Of a stretch of 5,995 nt of DNA, positions 1 to 5,879 are shown one piece after another. The stretch is from Candidatus Brocadiaceae bacterium (GTDB lineage: Bacteria; Planctomycetota; Brocadiia; SM23-32): positions 1-5,995 of the forward strand of contig PUNP01000215.1 of NCBI GenBank assembly GCA_003551785.1, given 5' to 3'. How positions within the stretch are numbered: position 1 is the first letter of the stretch; each line of letters starts with the position of its first letter. The notes beneath the pieces are model-generated. The model was given only the letters and a program-made list of their open reading frames with translations, made no database searches and had not been told where the DNA came from. The translations under genes were made by a program, and so were the position numbers.

Positions 1-921
1 AGGGAGCCGGGAAAAATCTGGATCATGGGGGAGATAATCCATAATCCAACCGTCAATCACTGTTTGCGGAAAGCCGGCCTGCGAATAGTCGAGGAAACGC
101 ATCGGGAACATTTTTTTCAGCGGGCGGCGCAAGATGATGTAATCGTGATTCCAGCTTTCGGGGTTGACCAGCAATTGGTGGATCGATTATCTCGGCAGCT
201 TCCTGACAATCAGATTATTGATACCACTTGCGGTTACGTTAAACGCGCCTGGAATTTTGCCCGCAAAGCGGTGGGTGACGGCCGCACGCTGATGGTTTTC
301 GGCAATCCCGAACATCAAGAGATCAAAGCCGTAGTTTCAAGGGTGCTGGAATTTGAGCAGCCGGTTGTTTTTCTGCGAAACCTGAAGGAAGCCGAGGACT
401 TTTCAGAAAAAATGCTCAGCGGTGAATGGCGCCAATGGCTCTCCGAGAGAGGTGTGGATCCCGATAAAACCAATCTCCGGAAACCGGCCTTGATAAGTCA
501 GACCACTTTGCTTTTGAGTGATGTTGAACAGGCGAAAGCAGCCATCGGCCGGGCAGTTCATGATTTTGGCGGAGAGCTTCTGTATGAGCCCACTGTCTGT
601 CGGGCAACGGAAGAAAGACAGAAGGCCGCCTCGGAAATTTGCCGGGAGGGATGTGATCTCTTTCTGGTTGTCGGCGGCTATTCCAGCAGTAACACCAACC
701 AGTTGTTTCGAATCGCTCGAGAGCATGGGAAAGCTTTTTTCATTCGTGACGCCTCAGCCTTGCAGCCGAAGAAAATCATTCATTATGCACCGGAAAAGGA
801 TCAGCGGGAAATTATCCAAAACTGGCTCCGTCCGGAAGATAAGAGAATCGGCATCTTAGCCGGTGCCTCCTGCCCTGCTTCGGATATCGGGGATGTGATT
901 CGCTGGTTCAAAAACCTATAA
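1..921 (+). CDS. ispH: 4-hydroxy-3-methylbut-2-enyl diphosphate reductase, 5'-partial
   Basis: IspH (LytB) is a cytosolic [4Fe-4S] enzyme that reduces HMBPP to IPP and DMAPP, the last step of the MEP isoprenoid pathway. The frame is open from base 1, so the ATG at 25 is internal and the N-terminus with the first cluster cysteine lies outside the window. Counting from that ATG, visible family motifs are: EIIHN (3-7, equivalent of the E. coli EVVHN histidine), DTTC (66-69, second cluster Cys), HQE (97-99, equivalent of the catalytic HPE with its Glu), SQTT (158-161), PTVCRATEERQ with the third Cys at 192, SSNT (221-224) and AGAS (279-282). The E. coli AHG motif is AFG here (44-46), and about 20 extra residues sit between HQE and SQTT, as in the longer IspH subgroups. 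It converges on the R-M operon and no other gene lies between them. Identification is firm; the lineage is not. Confidence 0.95.
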   Translation, partial: REPGKIWIMGEIIHNPTVNHCLRKAGLRIVEETHREHFFQRAAQDDVIVIPAFGVDQQLVDRLSRQLPDNQIIDTTCGYVKRAWNFARKAVGDGRTLMVFGNPEHQEIKAVVSRVLEFEQPVVFLRNLKEAEDFSEKMLSGEWRQWLSERGVDPDKTNLRKPALISQTTLLLSDVEQAKAAIGRAVHDFGGELLYEPTVCRATEERQKAASEICREGCDLFLVVGGYSSSNTNQLFRIAREHGKAFFIRDASALQPKKIIHYAPEKDQREIIQNWLRPEDKRIGILAGASCPASDIGDVIRWFKNL

Positions 922-1202
922 ATTTTCGGGAAAACATCATTGTCCAGCGAGGTAAGAAGGTCATGATTTTTTTATGGGTTGTTATGGCTGCCAGCGTGCT
1001 TTGGTTCCCTAGCTCGACCCCGTCCGGAAAGCGGTTGAGGCCTAATTTTGTGCTCACCTTGTCTCGTCCGCCTCAGGCGGATCCACAAAATGAGGAATCG
1101 AAAGAAAATCAGACAAGGTGCGAGATCCGCCTGAGGCGGACAAGACTAGGTTTTATTATTCGTGCGTGTATAGACCATAAACACTTTTCACATAACCTCT
1201 GT
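922..1202. other. Intergenic region between convergent ispH and the restriction gene
   Basis: This stretch separates the ispH stop from the endonuclease stop. Its first 90 bases show nothing recognisable. A plus-strand frame opens at ATG 963 with a hydrophobic start, but it then reads through the palindromic repeats and antisense to the endonuclease, so I do not call it a gene. Bases about 1009-1150 are an inverted-repeat cluster, annotated separately. At the endonuclease stop there is a small perfect hairpin, TATTGA-TTT-TCAATA (1204-1218). No clear U-tract terminator follows ispH; the nearest is a loose T-rich run at 1151-1160 after the right palindrome. Confidence 0.6.
1045..1141. repeat. 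Nested inverted-repeat cluster with 18-bp perfect arms
   Basis: The left arm GTCCGCCTCAGGCGGATC (1066-1083) is the exact reverse complement of the right arm GATCCGCCTGAGGCGGAC (1124-1141). Each arm is itself nearly palindromic (CCGCCT-N-AGGCGG), so it can form either a long hairpin with a 40-base loop or two small ones. Two further inverted pairs overlap it: CACCTTGTCT (1055-1064) with AGACAAGGTG (1111-1120), and ATTTTGTG (1045-1052) with CACAAAAT (1084-1091). Outermost are CCTAG near 1009 and CTAGG at 1146-1150. It may be a REP- or MITE-like repeat, or serve as a two-way terminator for the convergent genes; the sequence alone does not decide. Confidence 0.85.
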
Positions 1203-2828
1203 CTATTGATTTTCAATAAGAGATTTCGTCAGCAACTGTATCTGTTGCTCCCAGGCGGGGGCATTATCTCTATCCCTCAGCTTATGATCACAGGCATTCA
1301 TAAGCAGGCGTTTTATAGTTTTTGGTCGGTCACAGTCTTTTTGGAATAATGCTTTGAAAAAATGGGCAAACAAGTCCAGTGATATAGGCAATATCTTTAG
1401 TCTTGAGCTTTGTTCTTTAGAGTAATACCATATTCCATGGCGGAATGTCTCTAGCGTGTTAATATCAATTTGACTAGCTACAAATAGACCAAAAACCGGT
1501 TTTGCATAACTCATGGCAATATCGGCTACATGTCTTCGGACGGGTTCGCCCTCGACAGCTTCTTGACGAGAGCCTTCTGTAAGTGTAACTTCAACCGCAA
1601 CAACGAAATCTTTGAATTCAAATACCATGTCTGGGCCACCCCCGGGAGCTGTGCTGATAGGAAGAAAATCTGTTCCTACCTTGAATCTTCTAGCTTGATA
1701 TGGCTGATTCAAATTTGTGTTTATTGCTAAAAAAGCACGCCACAAAATCCATTCAAAATAAGCAGGAGCTTCGTAAAAGGGGACTGTTACATTAGCATAC
1801 CGCCGAGTCTTTTTTACCAAAGCATTCATGTAATCAGAAATCTCTTGCCAATATTCTTTTTGTGATTTTGCGTATTCGGTTTCTTTTGCTTCAAATAGCA
1901 ATGCTTCACATTTGTACATGGCAAGTTTTATTTCCCTGATATCATTGGATACCGGGGGATTGTAATTGATTTGATACTGCCGAAGATTGACAACCATGTT
2001 TTGCAACTCTAGTTTGGCATTGAATAGATTGTCGATGGGTAATGCCCGTCCCTTGCAGAGTCTCTTAAGATACTCTATACCCTTAGGTGAACTATAAATA
2101 TCTTTGGATAGCTCCTTCGACAAATGTTTTTTTGCAGGAGTCAATTCAATGCCGGAAGCTTTAGCTTGGACAAGCCCCGTAGCTTTCATATATCTGATAT
2201 TTGTATCAGCATAATCACGAAAAGTTTGTTCGATGTATCCATGTTTATTTGCTGCCTCTTTATAAGCTTTTCGAGCAAATTCCCGGGAAGATTTAGCTTT
2301 TCGGCGATTCTGTCTGAATTTCAAAATTTTGTTCGCCACTGAATGTGGCTTGTCGTTCCCACTTGTCAGTTGAATGATTACAGCAATTTCCAAAAAAGAA
2401 AGTTCACTGGCTTCATTAAGCTTTTCCAGCTCAAACAATATTGCTAGTACCATTGACAGGGGAGAAAAAGATTTTCCCGAATAGTCTTTTTCTATCGGTG
2501 AGGGTATGGCGTATGCTGATATAGCCCTAAGGAAACATTCTTGCATTGCTGGAATATTGGCGGATGTTTCAATTAAATTTTGGCCATTCGGTGAAATAGC
2601 ATCAACGGGTCCCAGATCAGACTGTAATTTTCCTAAAGAGGTTCTGGATAAGTCGGGATATATAAAGCCCAATTGACTCATTGCGGCGCGCCATTTTCTG
2701 CCGACGCTTATGGTTGTGTCTTCTCTCAAATTGACAATGCCTGCACTGCCTAGTAAATCCCGGAAAGCACGTTCAGCTTTCTTGCCATGTAAATTCCCCT
2801 CCAATGGTGAATTTGCCAATGCTGACAC
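1203..2828 (-). CDS. AlwI/BstNBI-family type IIS restriction endonuclease
   Basis: This is predicted to cut or nick DNA a few bases from a short asymmetric site, as AlwI, PleI, MlyI and N.BstNBI do. Counting from the GTG at 2828 (541 residues), the C-terminal half carries a PD-(D/E)xK-type core: GGGPD with D400, VEVTLT with E413, E426, and H433 in EPVRRHV. The 13-13-7 spacing of D, E, E and H equals the catalytic spacing I recall for N.BstNBI/BspD6I (D456, E469, E482, H489). As in that family, Val-Thr replaces the usual x-Lys. E359 (YFEWILWRAF) and a PVFGLFVA segment (444-451) also fit. The N-terminal 350 residues would be the recognition region. GTG 2828 is only the first usable start codon. 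It has no convincing RBS and cuts off a conserved N-terminal block that continues upstream in frame (2829-2930), so the true protein is probably about 560-573 residues. It is second in the operon after the methyltransferase. Confidence 0.88.
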   Translation of the reverse strand: MSALANSPLEGNLHGKKAERAFRDLLGSAGIVNLREDTTISVGRKWRAAMSQLGFIYPDLSRTSLGKLQSDLGPVDAISPNGQNLIETSANIPAMQECFLRAISAYAIPSPIEKDYSGKSFSPLSMVLAILFELEKLNEASELSFLEIAVIIQLTSGNDKPHSVANKILKFRQNRRKAKSSREFARKAYKEAANKHGYIEQTFRDYADTNIRYMKATGLVQAKASGIELTPAKKHLSKELSKDIYSSPKGIEYLKRLCKGRALPIDNLFNAKLELQNMVVNLRQYQINYNPPVSNDIREIKLAMYKCEALLFEAKETEYAKSQKEYWQEISDYMNALVKKTRRYANVTVPFYEAPAYFEWILWRAFLAINTNLNQPYQARRFKVGTDFLPISTAPGGGPDMVFEFKDFVVAVEVTLTEGSRQEAVEGEPVRRHVADIAMSYAKPVFGLFVASQIDINTLETFRHGIWYYSKEQSSRLKILPISLDLFAHFFKALFQKDCDRPKTIKRLLMNACDHKLRDRDNAPAWEQQIQLLTKSLIENQ

Positions 2829-2930
2829 CCCATAATAAAGACGAAATGGGCTTCGTACGCTTGTATTGCCAAAATGCCAAGGCTTTATAATATCCTTTTG
2901 CGTTACTGAAATCGGGGTTTTTATTTCGCT
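2829..2930 (-). other. In-frame N-terminal extension of the endonuclease lacking a canonical start
   Basis: Upstream of GTG 2828 the same frame stays open to a TGA at 2933-2931. It encodes WHFGNTSVRSPFRLYYGV, leading straight into SALANSPLEGN. From memory this aligns with the N.BstNBI N-terminus (NWYVSCSPRSPEKI...LANFEG): W, RSP, LAN and EG match in order. No ATG, GTG, TTG or CTG occurs in the extension. Rare-start candidates are ATA 2924 (overlapping the methylase TAA as ATAA), ATT 2912, ATT 2891 and ATA 2888. The last gives (M)KPWHFGNT, four bases after AAAAGGA. The block is probably translated, but by what route is unknown. Confidence 0.7.
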
Positions 2931-4981
2931 TCAGTGCCAACGAATATATATTCTTCAACATTGTTTCTGTTGTTTCCCACTTTATTACCCTGATTTCCAA
3001 AAGAGTATTTATATTTTACGGGAAACACACGTACTTCTTTTTTATGTTTTTTCATCATTGTAACAATTTCTTCCATAGTAGGGAAGCAATTTGAAGAATA
3101 TGAAACTACTAAAATGTTTTTATGAAAACGAGTGAAAAGTCGGTCGAAAGCTTCTTTTGCGCCACTGCGAGAAGAAAACAATGAGTGGTAGGATTTAAAT
3201 TTACGTGTTTTTGTATGAGACTGAATTGACACCCCTTCCCAGTTTCTAGCAAGGCCTTCGACAAAATGATATCTGCGTACGTATTCATTGTCGGAACAAG
3301 ATGAATAGTAAGGTGGATCGATATATATCAAACTGCTGGAATCAAATGGCGTAACCTTTAAAGCGTCTTCTCGTAATGCCATGTTTTTTTGTCCATTGTC
3401 AAAAATAGCACGGTTGATTATCTCTACGGCATCCAAAAAATGTCTTGCCAATGAGATTCGTAAGTCTTTCCGACCATCATCGTAGCGTTGTCCTACGTAA
3501 GTAAAAATACCGCGGGCTCGCTTTTTCATACATGCCCTGATTAAAGCGGCCATTGCTGTCGCATGCTTATACGGGTTGTTAATTTGTTTGATATTGGCTC
3601 TAATTATATCAATTAACCTATTGTCTTCTTGGGAATAATAAAGACCATCAAATGTCCGCTGTACAAAATCGTCAGCTAAATTATTCTCAGATAATAAAGT
3701 TTCTGCTTCTGACAGATCCAGTATAGTATGATTATTTTCTATCAAAGCCTTGGAAAAAGTTGAGGACATATACATGTAATCATTACTGATTACGCGCTTC
3801 CCTGCTGCTTTCATTAAATATCCTACAATTCCCGAGCCCGAGAATAGGTCTACACCTGTGTCAAAATCAAGATGACGAATGATTTCCCAAAGAACTGGCA
3901 ACAATTTACTTTTAGAGCCCATAAAACGAGTAACTGGATACAATGTGACTTGTCGGGGCAAATTACTCTTTTTTGAGCATTTTAAAGGGATGACCGCATT
4001 TTTGTCATGTTCCGTGAAAACGAAATCTTCAAAATGAAGCTGTTCATTGTCTTCTCCAATGTATAAACTATGTTGTTTTGCCCATTCATAGTAGAAATTT
4101 CTGGAATTGTGATCTGTTAATTGCTTTGTTTTTTTTCTTTTGGGCGTGATCGTAATGATAACATCCTGCCCGGTCCTGCCGCTTCCATTACATGATATAT
4201 GCCTTTTGCTTGGAATTACCTCGATTCGGAAGCTTGAATAAAGTTTATGCACCAGCGGATGATTTGAATTGGTCATAATGATATAACAACCTAAATCTTG
4301 TAATTTTTCAACCTTCGCGGCAAGTTCGATATGATCCTTTTTGCTGAATTGTTCTTTGTTGTAGCGATTAAAATCTGAGTATTTTGATACTGGCACATAG
4401 GGCGGATCAAGAAAAATCAAGTCACCTGGCATTGTAAATTGTTCTAAAACAAACTTGTAATCAGCGCATATGATTTTTGCTTGTCGTAATAAAGCTCCCG
4501 CTTTACGCAGTCTTTCCGCATCAATAAAGCGCGGATTTTTATAGCGGCCAAAAGGGGTGTTGAATTCACCTCGTCGATTTACTCTATACAAACCATTGAA
4601 ACAAGTTTTGTTCAAAAACAGAGTTCGGGCCGCTGCTTCCGCAGGTGGCATTTCGCGCCAATTTAAAGTTCTAGTCTGATAAAAACACTCTTCTGTATTG
4701 CTATAACTATGAAGAGAATCGATGACGGCATCGGTAGAATCAGCAATTTGCTTATAAAAGTTGATCAGTTCCGGATTTATATCGGCGATAATCGATTTTT
4801 GTGGAGCCATTGCAAAAAAAACAGCGCCTCCTCCAAAAAATGGTTCAATATATTTACTTCCCGACACATAAAAAGATTTTAGATGAGGAACCAACTGGGA
4901 CAACAATTGGGATTTTCCGCCCGCCCATTTCAGTAGTGGACGGCAGTAGTTATCTTTAGTTTTATTTTTTCCCAATTTCAT
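2921..4981 (-). CDS. Fused two-domain DNA N6-adenine methyltransferase (type IIS modification enzyme)
   Basis: The 686-residue protein contains two complete D12-class (alpha group) SAM-dependent adenine methyltransferase domains. Domain 1 (about 14-285) has LLKWAGGK (16-23), YIEPFFGGGAVFF (44-56, SAM loop), LNKTCFNGLYRVN...GEFNTPFGRYK (123-148, closely like the target-recognition stretch of Dam/DpnM) and catalytic DPPY (192-195). Domain 2 (about 350-686) has RFMGSKSKLL (352-361), VDLFSGSGIVGY (377-388) and DPPY (555-558), and looks more like the M.FokI type. A linker of about 65 residues joins them. The halves are too different to be a recent duplication, so they probably methylate the two unlike strands of an asymmetric site. 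ATG 4981 has a good RBS, AGGA six bases upstream. The gene lies first in the operon and its stop overlaps the open endonuclease frame. Both catalytic motifs are intact, so it should be active. Confidence 0.95.
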   Translation of the reverse strand: MKLGKNKTKDNYCRPLLKWAGGKSQLLSQLVPHLKSFYVSGSKYIEPFFGGGAVFFAMAPQKSIIADINPELINFYKQIADSTDAVIDSLHSYSNTEECFYQTRTLNWREMPPAEAAARTLFLNKTCFNGLYRVNRRGEFNTPFGRYKNPRFIDAERLRKAGALLRQAKIICADYKFVLEQFTMPGDLIFLDPPYVPVSKYSDFNRYNKEQFSKKDHIELAAKVEKLQDLGCYIIMTNSNHPLVHKLYSSFRIEVIPSKRHISCNGSGRTGQDVIITITPKRKKTKQLTDHNSRNFYYEWAKQHSLYIGEDNEQLHFEDFVFTEHDKNAVIPLKCSKKSNLPRQVTLYPVTRFMGSKSKLLPVLWEIIRHLDFDTGVDLFSGSGIVGYLMKAAGKRVISNDYMYMSSTFSKALIENNHTILDLSEAETLLSENNLADDFVQRTFDGLYYSQEDNRLIDIIRANIKQINNPYKHATAMAALIRACMKKRARGIFTYVGQRYDDGRKDLRISLARHFLDAVEIINRAIFDNGQKNMALREDALKVTPFDSSSLIYIDPPYYSSCSDNEYVRRYHFVEGLARNWEGVSIQSHTKTRKFKSYHSLFSSRSGAKEAFDRLFTRFHKNILVVSYSSNCFPTMEEIVTMMKKHKKEVRVFPVKYKYSFGNQGNKVGNNRNNVEEYIFVGTEAK

Positions 4982-4987
4982 TATTTA

Positions 4988-4991
4988 TCCT
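4988..4991 (-). promoter_or_regulatory. Ribosome binding site of the methyltransferase
   Basis: On the minus strand, TAGGATAAATAATG places AGGA six bases before the ATG at 4981, which supports that start. The first two bases of the TAGGA run also belong to the TAG stop of the small upstream ORF at 5070-4990, so termination of that ORF would occur on top of this site. Confidence 0.75.
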
Positions 4992-5070
4992 AGCCGCTTG
5001 ACAGAAAAGCTAAAGACCAACATTTACAGAAACCAAGGTGAAAATTGCCATTCACAAATTTTCTCAGCAT
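4990..5070 (-). CDS. Possible 26-residue leader ORF upstream of the methyltransferase
   Basis: An ATG at 5070 opens 26 codons (MLRKFVNGNFHLGFCKCW...) ending in TAG at 4992-4990, inside the methyltransferase ribosome binding site. It lies just downstream of the candidate promoter, so it would be on the transcript. The RBS is poor (a GAG two bases upstream) and the peptide resembles nothing I recognise. It could couple translation to the methylase or be chance; chance is more likely. Confidence 0.2.
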   Translation of the reverse strand: MLRKFVNGNFHLGFCKCWSLAFLSSG

Positions 5071-5089
5071 CACTCAAATACAAAAAAAT

Positions 5090-5117
5090 ACAATAATTCT
5101 TTTATAGCTCAAGTCAA
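5090..5117 (-). promoter_or_regulatory. Candidate sigma70-type promoter of the R-M operon
   Basis: On the minus strand, TTGACT (5117-5112, five of six matches to TTGACA) is followed after 16 bases by TATTGT (5095-5090, four of six matches to TATAAT). Initiation would fall near 5083, giving a leader of about 100 bases before the methyltransferase. The setting is AT-rich, where such matches also arise by chance. Confidence 0.4.
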
Positions 5118-5327
5118 TTGCTACCTTATCTGCAATACTTCTACTATAACCATTCGGGAACCAAGCCAAAACTCAATTTGCAAGCTTGAAAAAATGCTAT
5201 AAGCTACTTTGCTTTGAGCAAGATAGATCACTTGTCTGCACAGCATCAGCCAAACCGTTCAATCTGGTTTTGCCATGACTCAAACTAAATGAACATGGGG
5301 AGTCGATAAAAAAGGCATGTTTTATTG

Positions 5328-5795
5328 ATGAAAAACAAAGCGGTTTTTTCCCGACTGCGCCGGGCACATTTGCGGGTGGGGCGGCGCGGCGAAAGATGGG
5401 CGGCGGCACTGCTGAAAGAAATGGGATTTTCCATCCTGACTTGTAATTATGTCGGCAAAAAAGGAGAAATTGACATAATAGCCCGCAACGAAAGGGGGCT
5501 TTCCTTTGTCGAAGTGAAAACACGTCGACGCCCCGGCTGGACACGGCCGGGTGCGGCGGTGGGGCCGGCGAAACGACGGAGAATAATAAAAACCGCCCAT
5601 CGTTATTTGCGGGAAATAGGATTCCCGCCGATTGTTTATCGATTTGATGTGATTGAGGTAATTCTGAACGGCAGGGGGTTGAGAGATATACAATATTGGC
5701 CGAATGCCTTTAATGAGGAAATTTTATCCTCTCCATTGGATATGCGTTTCCCGGATATGCCGGCGGAATATGTGCGGGCGGTGAATAGTATATAA
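5328..5795 (+). CDS. yraN: YraN/UPF0102 family protein, predicted endonuclease-like fold
   Basis: This is a small conserved bacterial protein of uncertain role, related in fold to Holliday-junction resolvases and other PD-(D/E)xK nucleases. Numbered from ATG 5328 (155 residues), it shows GRRGE (18-22), GEIDIIA (46-52) with D49, FVEVKTR (60-66) giving the E62-x-K64 pair, a basic AKRRRIIKTAHRYL helix (81-94), and FDVIEV (106-111). These are the family's hallmark blocks in order. The typical length is about 115-130 residues, so this one has a C-terminal tail of about 25. A TTG at 5325 immediately precedes the ATG; I prefer the ATG. The RBS is weak (AAAAAGG about 12 bases upstream). The base composition is richer in G+C than the R-M genes, as in ispH, consistent with a resident core gene. 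It is divergent from the R-M operon and probably functionally unrelated to it. Confidence 0.92.
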   Translation: MKNKAVFSRLRRAHLRVGRRGERWAAALLKEMGFSILTCNYVGKKGEIDIIARNERGLSFVEVKTRRRPGWTRPGAAVGPAKRRRIIKTAHRYLREIGFPPIVYRFDVIEVILNGRGLRDIQYWPNAFNEEILSSPLDMRFPDMPAEYVRAVNSI

Positions 5796-5820
5796 ACCGG
5801 CGTGGGGTGAAGTGCCTGGT

Positions 5821-5879
5821 GCTCCGGGGGCTTTGACTGCCCCCAAGGCCGGAGCCCCGCCTTCAGGCGGGACTCCGGC
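5821..5879 (+). terminator. Overlapping GC-rich hairpins downstream of yraN
   Basis: Hairpin B, GCCGGAG-C-CCCGCCT-TC-AGGCGGG-A-CTCCGGC (5848-5879), has 14 paired bases with one C/A mismatch and a tiny loop. It is followed only by AGTTT, so it is a weak intrinsic terminator at best. Hairpin A pairs GCTCCGG (5821-5827) with CCGGAGC (5849-5855) and contains an inner GGGGGC/GCCCCC stem (5826-5831 with 5839-5844, competing for two bases). A and B share CCGGAG and cannot both form fully. This may be a terminator, a repeat element, or an attenuator-like switch for a gene to the right. Confidence 0.5.

Larger units (their letters stand above)
4982..5324. other. AT-rich divergent intergenic region
   Basis: About 340 bases separate the divergent methyltransferase and yraN genes. 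I see no tRNA, CRISPR array or convincing protein gene, and no helix-turn-helix controller such as some R-M systems carry. It holds the candidate minus-strand promoter, a possible leader ORF and the methyltransferase RBS (separate entries). Toward yraN there is a weak plus-strand -10-like TATAAG (5198-5203) with a poor -35 (TTTGCA, 5177-5182), and a small hairpin TTGCT-TTG-AGCAA near 5209-5221. Confidence 0.7.

Noticed and set aside
403..859. Alternative-frame ORFs within ispH on both strands
   Set aside because: All overlap a clearly conserved ispH frame and show no motifs.
963..1349. Plus-strand frame of 128 codons with a hydrophobic beginning
   Set aside because: It runs through the palindromic repeat and then antisense to the endonuclease gene; no family resemblance and repeat-derived composition.
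1530..2342. Plus-strand ORFs antisense to the endonuclease gene
   Set aside because: Short and Ser/Phe/Cys-rich, as expected from the complement of a real gene.
2773..3000. Minus-strand 75-codon ORF spanning the methylase-endonuclease junction
   Set aside because: It is the third frame across the junction, overlapping both real genes; the family-like block is in the neighbouring frame.
4982..5324. A small controller (C-protein) gene for the R-M operon
   Set aside because: No frame longer than 26 codons with a plausible start lies here on the minus strand, and no helix-turn-helix pattern or C-box repeat was seen.
922..5327. Direct repeats or an att site bounding the island
   Set aside because: I compared the sequence after ispH with that before yraN and found only short chance matches.
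5197..5693. Two minus-strand ORFs (5197-5544 and 5322-5693) opposite yraN
   Set aside because: They are antisense shadows of yraN, Arg/Pro/Phe-rich without recognisable motifs.
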